From Dehalococcoidia bacterium (lineage in GTDB: Bacteria; Chloroflexota; Dehalococcoidia; UBA3495), in assembly GCA_028822675.1 (NCBI GenBank), contig JAPKDE010000042.1, positions 1 to 15,255 of the forward strand: a DNA stretch of 15,255 nucleotides, read 5' to 3'. The stretch's first letter is position 1; every line of letters starts with the position of its first letter. The position numbers and the translations under genes were made by a program. This document shows, piece after piece, positions 1 to 6,073 of this stretch. A model generated the notes under the pieces. The model did no database searches and had not been told where the DNA came from. It worked only from the letters and a program-made list of their open reading frames with translations.

Positions 1-90
1 CGAGAAGCGAAGGGTCTCGGTGTTCTGTGGACAGACTTGTCTGCTGTTAACGATAGTCTTCGGCTGTCGCCTCAGAATGACAGGTTGGGC
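1..90. repeat. REP-like intergenic repeat fragment (window edge)
   Basis: Non-coding sequence resembling a common class of bacterial intergenic repeats: one end carries a cgagaagcgaagggtctc-like block, the other cttcggctgtcgcctcagaatgacag. A ctgtggacagacttgtctg segment with partial dyad symmetry lies between. The resemblance to CATTCTGAG-type repeats is from memory. No second copy exists in this window, so repeat status is inferred. Confidence 0.3.
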
Positions 91-122
91 GGGGAGCACG
101 GTTTACGGTGGCAATAAGACAG

Positions 123-161
123 AAAAAGAGACCCGGCGGATTTACCGCCGGGTCTCTTTTT
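123..161. terminator. bidirectional intrinsic terminator
   Basis: A perfect 17-bp stem (123-139 against 145-161) with a 5-nt ATTTA loop. The core is GAGACCCGGCGG and both arms end in five A or T. It gives a U-tract on either strand. It lies 22 bp past the stop of the minus-strand gene at 184-555 and would end that transcript. Confidence 0.88.
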
Positions 162-183
162 GTGCTCAATAAGTTGGTGGTTG

Positions 184-555
184 TTATTTGCTGCCGTACA
201 TTGGCTTGAAGAAGCTGTGCAGGAAGTTGCGTCCGTGAGCCCAAGCGTGGCATCGACGCAGGACAGCGTCTGGTATCTTCTCTTTGGATTTATAGGTGAC
301 GCGGAAGGCCTCGTAGTTCTTCAACTCTGGGGGTATATCCAGGGTGAAAATCATCTCGCAATCCGACGCGGCCAAGAACAGCTTCAGTGATTCAAAGCCC
401 TTGGGTTTCTTGTTGGGCGTTTGGTAAACGACAAGCTCTGTGGCACCAATCAACTCGTCAAAGTGGTCGTTGCCGTTGCCGCGCCCTCCGCCCTGACGCA
501 ATTGCTGCCGAGTGAACCCGGCATTGGTGAGGTTGCCTCGTCCTCGTAATGTCAT
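184..555 (-). CDS. hypothetical protein, 123 aa, unrecognised
   Basis: I do not recognise this protein. It opens with a basic, Gly/Arg/Gln-rich stretch (MTLRGRGN, then RQQLRQGGGRGNGN), which looks disordered or nucleic-acid-binding. A compact globular part follows with alternating hydrophobic strands (ELVVYQTP, EMIFTLDIP, EAFRVTYKSK) and an aromatic/basic C-terminus. No signal peptide or membrane segment is visible. The frame extends to an ATG at 606. I chose the ATG at 555 because a GAGAG ribosome-binding sequence lies 9 nt before it, whereas the upstream ATG sits inside an inverted repeat (583-616) and has only a GGGAG 13 nt or more away. A strong terminator follows, so it is probably transcribed alone or after the SMP-30 gene. 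It could be a small structural or regulatory protein; no function is assigned. Confidence 0.6.
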   Translation of the reverse strand: MTLRGRGNLTNAGFTRQQLRQGGGRGNGNDHFDELIGATELVVYQTPNKKPKGFESLKLFLAASDCEMIFTLDIPPELKNYEAFRVTYKSKEKIPDAVLRRCHAWAHGRNFLHSFFKPMYGSK

Positions 556-582
556 GGTTGTTAGCTCTCGCTGGTTGATTAC

Positions 583-616
583 ACTGGGTGATATGCCTAA
601 AGACATACTACCCAGT
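583..616. promoter_or_regulatory. imperfect inverted repeat upstream of small gene
   Basis: ACTGGGT at 583-589 and ACCCAGT at 610-616 are exact inverted copies. Symmetry continues inward (GATATG against CATACT), matching about 12 of 15 positions per arm. It lies 28-61 bp upstream of the chosen start of the 123-aa gene, a typical place for an operator or a 5'-leader hairpin. It supports placing the start at 555 rather than 606. Confidence 0.45.
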
Positions 617-657
617 TGTCTCTCCCATATTAGTAGAAAACCAAGCTGTATGGAAAT

Positions 658-693
658 CCGGCTGGGCCGGCTACGGGAATAGGGCCCAGCCGG
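658..693 (-). terminator. stem-loop over the end of the SMP-30 gene
   Basis: An 11-bp perfect stem (CCGGCTGGGCC at 658-668 with GGCCCAGCCGG at 683-693) and a 14-nt loop containing the lactonase stop codon. On the minus strand it is followed only by ATTTCC, so it is a weak U-tract. It may be an mRNA 3' stabiliser or partial terminator between the lactonase and the next gene. Confidence 0.45.
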
Positions 694-1573
694 TTAAATC
701 GGTCTCGGCCTTGAATAGGTGACCTTCAGCGCTGGTTACGTAAAGTATGTTCCGACCCGGGCCGCCAAGAACACAGTTGGTGGGCCGGGTGCAGGGCACC
801 GGGTGCGTCTCAATCACACGACCCTTAGGGTCAAACACGTAGATCAGCGGGCCGGGGCCGGAAGATGGCCAGCCGGCAGTGGCGATGATATTGCCCTCGG
901 CGTCCAGACACATGCCGTCGATGCCGCGTTGGGGCTCGCGTTTGTTGGTGCCAAAGGCGTGGAGTGTTTCATATTTGCCCAGGGAACCGTCCTGGTTGAT
1001 GGGGTAGGCACGCAATTCCCGGTCAATGCTGGCGTCCTCGCTGTTACTCTCGGCCACGTACAGGGTATTTCCGTCGCTGGACACCAGGATGCCGTTGGGC
1101 ATGGTGCTATCGGTCTCAACCCTGGCCACGGAGTAGCTGCCGTCTTCCTGGGGAGTTGCGCAGAGCACCGCCCTAAGACCCGGTTCTTCGATCTCAGTGG
1201 CGTCAATGTTGGTGGCGTTCCAGGGGTTGGTGAACCAGATGCGGCCTTGGCGGTCAACGGCCAGGTCGTTGGGTGTGTTTAGTTGGTGGCCGTCAAATCT
1301 GTCGGCGATGACCACGTTGTTGCCGTCTGGATCAAACCGCAAGATGGCGCGGCCACCAGAGCAGCAGCCAAAGAGCTGGCCAGCTTCGTCATGGGCCAGG
1401 CCGTTGGTGCGATTTGTGCCCTCGCGCCAGACCGTGATTTCATCTGTATTGTGGTCTACGCGGTAGATGCGGCTGGCCGAAATGTGGGTAAATAGCAGGT
1501 TCTCGCCGTCCCAAACTGGGCCTTCTGTAACGCTGCCGTAGGGTTTGTTCAGTAATTCGAAACGCCAACTCAT
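671..1573 (-). CDS. SMP-30/gluconolactonase-family lactonase
   Basis: A 300-aa cytoplasmic six-bladed beta-propeller of the SMP-30/gluconolactonase/LRE family. Family members hydrolyse sugar or other lactones using one divalent metal. The expected metal ligands are visible: Glu17 in VTEGPVW, Asn160 in MPNGIL, and Asp219 in RGIDGM. Asn102 in NTPNDLAVD is the usual substrate-contact position. The repeated GRIWFTNP, GNTLYVAES and GNIIATAGW strands mark propeller blades. Length is normal for the family. The start has a clear GGAGGA 8 nt upstream. The gene is divergent from lepB and has its own extended -10 promoter at 1629-1657. No signal peptide is present. Substrate cannot be told from sequence; a sugar-acid lactone is likely. 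Confidence 0.9.
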   Translation of the reverse strand: MSWRFELLNKPYGSVTEGPVWDGENLLFTHISASRIYRVDHNTDEITVWREGTNRTNGLAHDEAGQLFGCCSGGRAILRFDPDGNNVVIADRFDGHQLNTPNDLAVDRQGRIWFTNPWNATNIDATEIEEPGLRAVLCATPQEDGSYSVARVETDSTMPNGILVSSDGNTLYVAESNSEDASIDRELRAYPINQDGSLGKYETLHAFGTNKREPQRGIDGMCLDAEGNIIATAGWPSSGPGPLIYVFDPKGRVIETHPVPCTRPTNCVLGGPGRNILYVTSAEGHLFKAETDLTGWALFP

Positions 1574-1628
1574 GGGCTGGTTCCTCCGTGATTTATGCCT
1601 AATTTAAGACTGGATAACCTAGCCGCAG

Positions 1629-1657
1629 ATTGTAGCAGACGGTGCACTCAGGCACAA
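1629..1657 (-). promoter_or_regulatory. promoter of SMP-30 gene (extended -10)
   Basis: On the minus strand, TTGTGC (1657-1652) is separated by 17 bp from TACAAT (1634-1629), which has TG at the extended -10 position (TGCTACAAT, 1637-1629). The start codon is about 56 bp downstream. Confidence 0.55.
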
Positions 1658-1683
1658 ACGGCGCAATTTAAGCCAGGGGCGAG

Positions 1684-1692
1684 TGCTATACT
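1684..1692 (+). promoter_or_regulatory. extended -10 promoter of lepB
   Basis: TGCTATACT matches an extended -10 (TGn plus TATACT). No good -35 is seen at 16-18 bp upstream. It is opposed to the SMP-30 promoter with 46 bp between the two 9-mers. The predicted leader to the TTG start is about 64 nt. Confidence 0.5.
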
Positions 1693-1721
1693 TTTTAAGT
1701 CCCACTGCTATTCGTCTTACT

Positions 1722-1744
1722 TAGTCGTACTTCTAGTCGTATTT
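1722..1744 (+). repeat. tandem 12-bp repeat in lepB leader
   Basis: TAGTCGTACTT at 1722-1732 is repeated as TAGTCGTATTT at 1734-1744, 10 of 11 bases identical. The array ends just before the GGAG ribosome-binding site of lepB. Confidence 0.5.
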
Positions 1745-1761
1745 AATGGAGCCTGATTCCT

Positions 1762-2373
1762 TTGGCGCGTGTTGGTAGAGAGATAATTGAAGCGGTGCTT
1801 TTGGCCGTGGTGGTGTTCATGCTGCTGCAGACCACGGTCCGCAACTTCAAGGTGGACGGCTCCAGCATGGACCCCACCCTGGAGAATGGCCAGTTTCTGC
1901 TGGTGAACCGCCTGGTTTACTTGCGTATTGAGATGGACCGGTTCTCCAGTATCGTTCCCTTTTGGCGAGCAGAAGAGGATTTGGTCCGCTACGCCATTCA
2001 CCCACCGGAGCGGGGTGAGGTAATCGTCTTTGAGTTCCCGGACAAGAACGAGTCCAACCCCAGGAAAGACTTTGTGAAGCGGGTTATTGGTCTGCCGGGT
2101 GAGACCATTGAAGTGAAAGACGGCGTCCCATTTGTGGACAGCGTTGCTCTGGAAGAATCGTACCTGGCGACCAAAGACCATTCCAACGGCAGAAAGGTAG
2201 AGCTTGGAGCGGGCGAATATTACGTGATGGGGGACAACCGTGGTCACAGCAACGATTCGCGTAGCTGGGGGGCAGTGCCGGAGGAGAACCTGCGCGGCAA
2301 GGTGTGGATGATCTATTGGCCAGCGCCGGGAATCCAGATCCTGAACGTTCTGGACCGGATACCCGGCTTCTAA
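1762..2373 (+). CDS. lepB: type I signal peptidase
   Basis: A 203-aa S26-family signal peptidase that cleaves signal peptides from exported proteins at the outer face of the membrane. One N-terminal transmembrane helix spans about residues 8-24. The catalytic Ser is Ser35 in GSSMDPTL (box B) and the general-base Lys is Lys106 in DFVKRVIGLPGE (box D). Box E, GDNRGHSNDSRSWG, covers about 157-170. The size and single anchor resemble Gram-positive/SipS-type enzymes. The start is TTG at 1762, with GGAG 10 nt upstream. The first internal ATG (residue 20) would destroy the membrane anchor. It is the only gene of its transcript, facing the Rieske gene across a short converging intergenic region. Confidence 0.95.
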   Translation: MARVGREIIEAVLLAVVVFMLLQTTVRNFKVDGSSMDPTLENGQFLLVNRLVYLRIEMDRFSSIVPFWRAEEDLVRYAIHPPERGEVIVFEFPDKNESNPRKDFVKRVIGLPGETIEVKDGVPFVDSVALEESYLATKDHSNGRKVELGAGEYYVMGDNRGHSNDSRSWGAVPEENLRGKVWMIYWPAPGIQILNVLDRIPGF

Positions 2374-2383
2374 AACCCGGATT

Positions 2384-2408
2384 TTAAAACTAGGGTGTTA
2401 AAACTAGG
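2384..2408 (+). repeat. direct repeat TTAAAACTAGG
   Basis: An exact 11-bp sequence occurs at 2384-2394 and 2398-2408, 14 bp apart, between the convergent lepB and Rieske genes. The second copy supplies the left arm of the adjoining hairpin. Confidence 0.5.
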
Positions 2409-2426
2409 CGATTGGCACCTGGTTTT
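2400..2426. terminator. possible bidirectional terminator between lepB and Rieske gene
   Basis: AAAACTAGG (2400-2408) pairs with CCTGGTTTT (2418-2426) through nine pairs, one of them G-T on the RNA, around a 9-nt loop. The arms end in A and T tracts, as for a weak intrinsic terminator serving both converging genes. Confidence 0.45.
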
Positions 2427-2459
2427 ATTGATTGGCCTTTTGGGTCTGGGCTTTAGTCC

Positions 2460-2783
2460 CTAGCTGGTTGGCGGTGCAACAAAGATGTCGTCGCCTTCAA
2501 CCTGGACCTGGAATATGCGCAACGACTCGTTGGCTGGTGGGTTCATGGGCACGCCGGTGACGACGTTGAACGAACCGCCGTGGAGCGGGCATTCTATTTC
2601 TTTTCCATTGAGGTCTCCGTCTGACAGGCACGCATAGGCGTGGGAGCAGACATCGTCGATCGCGTGGAAATTCCCGTCAATGTTGCTCAGCAACACCTGG
2701 TCATCTTCCACGGTTATCGCCATCATCTCACCGGGTTTAAGTTCGCTTACCTGGGCAACTTTTACAAAGCCTGCGTCGGCCAT
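2460..2783 (-). CDS. Rieske [2Fe-2S] ferredoxin
   Basis: A 107-aa soluble Rieske protein. The cluster-binding motif is complete: Cys46-Ser-His48 (DVCSHAY) and Cys65-Pro-Leu-His68 (ECPLHGG), the C-x-H-n-C-x2-H pattern. Length and motif spacing fit the stand-alone ferredoxins of ring-hydroxylating dioxygenases (BphF/CarAc type) or the small subunit NirD of nitrite reductase. No oxygenase or reductase lies beside it, so the electron partner is unknown. The ATG is preceded by AGGAGA at 9 nt. There is no signal peptide or TM segment, so it is not the cytochrome bc1 type. It is monocistronic with its own promoter. Confidence 0.92.
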   Translation of the reverse strand: MADAGFVKVAQVSELKPGEMMAITVEDDQVLLSNIDGNFHAIDDVCSHAYACLSDGDLNGKEIECPLHGGSFNVVTGVPMNPPANESLRIFQVQVEGDDIFVAPPTS

Positions 2784-2845
2784 GATTTAATTTCTCCTAC
2801 TCAATTTTAATCTGGGTTTTAATCGGGAATGTGATTTTAGAAACC

Positions 2846-2875
2846 ATTATAGGGGAGTACCCGGGCAAAGTTGAA
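2846..2875 (-). promoter_or_regulatory. promoter of Rieske gene
   Basis: A perfect TATAAT (2851-2846 on the minus strand) lies 18 bp from a weak -35, TTCAAC (2875-2870). The gene starts about 63 bp downstream. Confidence 0.55.
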
Positions 2876-2907
2876 GAGGAGCGGGCCAGAATTGATGCCC
2901 GTGCCTG

Positions 2908-2937
2908 TGGACAGCCCGGTAGCCCGTTCCCTATAAT
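2908..2937 (+). promoter_or_regulatory. sigma70-type promoter of tRNA-Ser
   Basis: TGGACA (2908-2913, 5 of 6 to TTGACA), an 18-bp spacer, then a perfect TATAAT (2932-2937). The mature tRNA begins 70 bp downstream. Confidence 0.65.
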
Positions 2938-3006
2938 AACTGAGTTCTAGGGTTCCCGGTCACGCGTCGTATCCGGGTCCTGTGGGTGGGGTTTCCCCGC
3001 CATGCT

Positions 3007-3096
3007 GGAGAGGTGCCGGAGCGGCCGAACGGGCACGCCTGGAAAGCGTGTAGGGGCGCAAGCTTCTCGCGGGTTCGAATCCCGCCCTCTCCGCCA
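3007..3096 (+). tRNA. trnS: tRNA-Ser (anticodon GGA)
   Basis: A complete 90-nt class II tRNA. The 7-bp acceptor stem is GGAGAGG (3007-3013) with CCTCTCC (3086-3092), followed by discriminator G and an encoded CCA (3094-3096). The anticodon stem is CACGC/GCGTG with loop CTGGAAA, giving anticodon GGA (3041-3043), which reads UCC and UCU. A long variable arm (GGGGC pairing with GCTTC around GCAA) and a normal T arm (GCGGG, TTCGAAT, CCCGC) confirm serine identity. A six-T run follows the CCA closely. Confidence 0.97.
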
Positions 3097-3192
3097 GCAA
3101 TTTTTTCCCACCACTGTTCTCTTCGCATAGTCTTCTTCTTATTGTCTTCTTTCCCCATGACCAACGTTGGTCGCATTCGGAGAATGCAATCC

Positions 3193-3706
3193 ATGCCCAA
3201 TTCTTGGTTGCTACTGGTTATCTGTTGTTCGCTTGTAGCGTTAGTTGGTTGCGGGACAGACCTGGAGACCGCCGCAATTGCGACTCCGGCAGCCCCCACC
3301 ACAGATTTAACTACTGCGGAATTACCCTAGTTCCCAAAAACAGCCGTTCCGCCTACGGTTGTAACTCCGATTCCGACTCCTACGACCTCCCCTACCGTAC
3401 GACCAATCGTCGGGCCGACTGATGTTCCAACCCCAACCACTGAACCCACTCCTAAACCTACGATTGAACTTGTTGAGCTGGTGATGACCGGGGATGTGCT
3501 TGAAGCCTTGGCACGCAATCCTGCAGAAATCGAGTTGCTTTGGGTTCGTGATACTGACGGAAAATTGTGGGAGTTCGCCACGGAAGGGCCGATTGGAATT
3601 GACGCAGCCCACCTGTTGGTGCACCGGGACATCGGCGCAGGGGTACGAGGTCGTGTATCTGGAGAAAGAGGGCCGGCTCATCGCCCTTCAGGTCAATGAT
3701 TTCTGA
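3193..3706 (+). pseudogene. broken lipoprotein gene (in-frame TAG plus frameshift)
   Basis: The reading frame begins [12 protein letters not shown], a lipoprotein signal ending in the lipobox LVGC (Cys20). The ATG at 3193 has GGAGA 9 nt upstream. ATGs at 3157 and 3184 are in frame but lack a usable site. After 45 codons the frame meets TAG at 3328-3330. The same frame then continues as a Thr/Pro-rich linker (TPIPTPTTSPT, PTPTTEPTPKPT) and a globular part (LVMTGDVLEALARNPAEIEL, then IDAAHLLVHRDIGAG). At the GGGG run 3640-3643 the sensible frame moves by one base: the other frame gives GYEVVYLEKEGRLIALQVNDF and a stop at 3704-3706. Two lesions in one otherwise coherent exported protein point to a decaying gene; one could be a homopolymer read error. 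I do not recognise the globular domain. Confidence 0.7.
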
Positions 3707-3804
3707 GATCTTGAAGTTCTCGCGAATAGCTGGTCTGGCGAAATTGTGGGAAGCAAACGTCGATGCGGTTTGCCAGTCGCAAATTGGCAAAGGATAATTG
3801 GTTG

Positions 3805-4914
3805 ATGGAATTCAAGCGATTATTTATATCTTCTACTGCTACTCTAATCCTGATGGTTTTTGCGGTTGGTTGTGGTGGTGACCCGAAATCAACGGCTGAA
3901 CCTGCAGCTTTGGAGACCGCTCCTGGCGTTGAACATTCAGCCACGATTTCGCCAACAATAATGTCCACCTCGACTACGGCCTCGCAACCGACGAGCACTG
4001 TTGTGGTCGAGTCTATCCCCACGGCTAACCCCGTACCTACGGCGACCGGGACTCCGGTTCCAACAGCCGAACCAAAGCGTACGGCAGCCTATCTTATTGG
4101 CGACGGCCGAGTGGGTTCCAGCCCCCAGAATGGCTGGATCTTTTCCTGTGCCACGCAATTTAGGGATGGCGCCGACCACACTGGAGAATGTGTCAAAGAC
4201 GGGTATTGGTACCCGGCCCAAAAAATTGAGGTCCTCGGTGAGAACGTCTGGGCCAATACCATCTTCACGGTTGAGGTCAAAGATTGAGCGCGACTGGTGA
4301 CCGGTAATGGCTTGCCTGTTGGTCATCCAACCGGTAATTTCCCCATCGCCAGGAACGACCCGGCTTATAAATTCGACTTCAACCCCAATGCCATCAGTGA
4401 GCAGTCAGTCGAATTCTCCCTGCCTCTACATCCCAACTTAGCCGCCACTCCCAGTTGCATTCCTATGGGCATGGTTGGTGTGGCAACCAATGGCGTGGCG
4501 TTCTTCAACGGCTTAGATGCGGCGGGGAGAGACGCGGTGGCCCATGAGGTGCAGGACTCATGCTCCGGACACCCTGAACGGGACGGCCAGTACCACTACC
4601 ATGGGCCGGGTAGCTGCCATACGGATGCCCAGACAAAGACTCATTCGCTGGCAGGTTTTGCTCTGGATGGGTTCGGCATCTTTGGTGTCTTTGACGACCA
4701 AGGGGTTGAGCTGACCAACGCTGCTTTGGACGAATGTCACGGCCATTCCCATGAGATTGAGTTGGAGGGAGAACTGACGGAGTCCTTCCACTATCATCTG
4801 ACCAACGAGTACCCGTACACCCTTGGGTGTTTTATGGGGAGCGACGTTATGCGGATGCAGTTAGCCCCGCCCAGCCAGCAGGGCCAGGCTCTGGAGCCCC
4901 CGCCCAGACGCTAA
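3805..4914 (+). pseudogene. YHYH-domain lipoprotein interrupted by in-frame TGA
   Basis: The frame starts MEFKRLF with a lipoprotein signal and lipobox AVGC (Cys23), has AGGA 10 nt before the ATG, and continues with a Ser/Thr/Pro linker (about residues 24-95). The YHYH family pattern follows: GWIFSCATQF, KDGYWYPAQKIEVLGENVW, then, after TGA at 4285-4287 (codon 161), NGLPVGHPTGNFPIARND, IPMGMVGVATNGVAFFN, GHPERDGQYHYHGPG, FALDGFGIFG, LDECHGHSH and FHYHLTNEYPYTLGCF. Both sides of the stop are in the same frame and both are parts of one domain, so the gene was recently 369 codons long. An Arg codon CGA changed to TGA would explain the lesion. The downstream part could only start at GTG 4297, which has no ribosome-binding site and no export signal. 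YHYH proteins are extracellular and of unknown biochemical role. Confidence 0.75.
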
Positions 4915-5903
4915 ATGCCCAGCGACTCGTAAACTTCCGGGTTGGCACACTCTTCTAGGCGTTCACCGTTTAGGCCAGCAATCAAGTTCCTGGCCGCCAG
5001 CAGGTGCATCTCACGGCGAGACTGGTTGGACGCGCTGCCGATGTGGGGCAGCACCACCACGTTGTCCAGACCAAGAATGGGGTGATCCGCTGGCACTGGC
5101 TCCGGGTCGAAGACGTCCAGGCCTGCCCCGGAGATCCAGCCTTTGGTCAAGGCTTTGAACAGCGCATCGGTGTCCACCACGCCGCCACGGGCAAGGTTAA
5201 CCAGGATTGCCGATGGCTTCATCGTCTTCAGTAGTTTTTCACCAATGAATTTGTTCGTCTCCGGAGTTAACGGCACGTGTACGGACAGAAAATCAGAGTG
5301 AGTGAATATCCGTTTTAGAGACACATACTTGAAACCGTACTTCTTCTCCAATTCCGGCTTCCTAGTGCGGGAATGGTAGATGACCTTCATGTCGAAGCCT
5401 AAGCCCCTTTTGGCGGTCTCCAGGCCAATTCCACCCATGCCCAAGATGCCAAGGGTGCTGCCATTCACCTCTGAACCAAGCCAGAACATGGGGTGGTGGG
5501 ATATCTTCCAGTTGCCTTCCCGCACCCATTTATCGCTTTCTACCACGCGCCGCGCGACGGCCAGCAGCAGGGCAAATGCCAGGTCAGCAGTGGACTTGGC
5601 CAGCACGCCAGGGGTGTAGCCGACCATGATCTCCCGCTTGGTGGCTGCCATCAAATCTACGTTGTCCAGACCCACAGCCACTTGACTTAGCACTCTGAGC
5701 TTGGGGGCGGCTGCTAATACAGAATCATCAATTCGGTCCATCACGTTGATAATGGCGCCGTCCGCGCCTGAAAGAGCTGCTTTCAGATCCTCCGCAGAAG
5801 GTGGTTCATCGTCGGGCCAAAGCTCTAATTCGGCATGTTTCTCGATGAGGTCAAGGGCGTCGGGGAATATCTGCCGGGTGACGTAAACGCGGGGTTTGAA
5901 CAT
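4911..5903 (-). CDS. D-2-hydroxyacid dehydrogenase (glyoxylate/hydroxypyruvate reductase-like)
   Basis: A 330-aa cytoplasmic NAD(P)-dependent D-isomer 2-hydroxyacid dehydrogenase, closest in general pattern to GyaR/GHRB-type glyoxylate or hydroxypyruvate reductases. The Rossmann motif is LGILGMGGIG (151-160). The catalytic triad is Arg239 in NLARGGVVD, Glu268 in DPEPVP and His287 in LPHIGSA. The substrate-binding loop VAVGLDNVD is at 76-83. After the second Rossmann strand the sequence is YHSRTRK with no acidic residue, which favours NADP(H). Length and domain order are normal. The ribosome-binding site is weak (AAGGA about 12 nt away). Its stop overlaps the stop of the YHYH gene by a few bases, so the two genes are convergent. 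It is divergent from the cyclodeaminase-family gene. A phosphoglycerate dehydrogenase role is less likely because no ACT domain is present. Confidence 0.9.
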   Translation of the reverse strand: MFKPRVYVTRQIFPDALDLIEKHAELELWPDDEPPSAEDLKAALSGADGAIINVMDRIDDSVLAAAPKLRVLSQVAVGLDNVDLMAATKREIMVGYTPGVLAKSTADLAFALLLAVARRVVESDKWVREGNWKISHHPMFWLGSEVNGSTLGILGMGGIGLETAKRGLGFDMKVIYHSRTRKPELEKKYGFKYVSLKRIFTHSDFLSVHVPLTPETNKFIGEKLLKTMKPSAILVNLARGGVVDTDALFKALTKGWISGAGLDVFDPEPVPADHPILGLDNVVVLPHIGSASNQSRREMHLLAARNLIAGLNGERLEECANPEVYESLGI

Positions 5904-5946
5904 CGTCGGAATTTGTCCTTATTCACTACTGGTCGTTAGCTCTTCA

Positions 5947-5955
5947 ATTGTAGCA
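5947..5955 (-). promoter_or_regulatory. extended -10 promoter of hydroxyacid dehydrogenase gene
   Basis: TGCTACAAT on the minus strand, identical to the -10 of the SMP-30 gene. There is no clear -35 at 16-18 bp. It is about 44 bp before the ATG. Confidence 0.5.
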
Positions 5956-5979
5956 AAAGGGCCATAGATTTTGACGTCT

Positions 5980-5993
5980 ATTCCGAAGGGAAT
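5980..5993. promoter_or_regulatory. dyad between divergent promoters
   Basis: ATTCC, GAAG, GGAAT: a perfect 5-bp inverted repeat with a 4-bp centre, lying between the two opposed extended -10 elements. It is placed where one regulator could act on both genes. It is short and could be chance. Confidence 0.3.
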
Positions 5994-5999
5994 CCTCGA

Positions 6000-6008
6000 T
6001 GCTATACT
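6000..6008 (+). promoter_or_regulatory. extended -10 promoter of cyclodeaminase-family gene
   Basis: TGCTATACT is identical to the lepB element at 1684-1692. The candidate -35 at 5981-5986 is poor, as expected for extended -10 promoters. The predicted transcript begins near 6014. Confidence 0.55.
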
Positions 6009-6009
6009 G

Positions 6010-6040
6010 GGCTGTCGCCCGTGCCTGGGCACGAATAGCC
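6010..6040 (+). promoter_or_regulatory. 5'-leader hairpin
   Basis: GGCT (6010-6013) with AGCC (6037-6040) encloses CGTGC-CTGG-GCACG (6020-6033). It sits at the expected 5' end of the downstream mRNA and could protect the transcript or act in regulation. Confidence 0.35.
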
Positions 6041-6073
6041 AAACAATAACGCCAGGAGCTTTAGGAGAAAATC

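Noticed and set aside
719..1282. Long plus-strand ORF opposite the SMP-30 gene
   Set aside because: It is an antisense shadow of a clear family member, with Ala/Gly/Val-rich composition and no domain. The same holds for 844-1257 and 1197-1495.
2986..3330. 114-aa plus-strand ORF
   Set aside because: Its first part is the tRNA-Ser gene read as protein; only the end (from 3193) is the lipoprotein signal peptide.
4285..4287. TGA as a selenocysteine codon in the YHYH protein
   Set aside because: No convincing SECIS-like hairpin follows, the position is not a catalytic Cys in the family, and a CGA to TGA change explains it.
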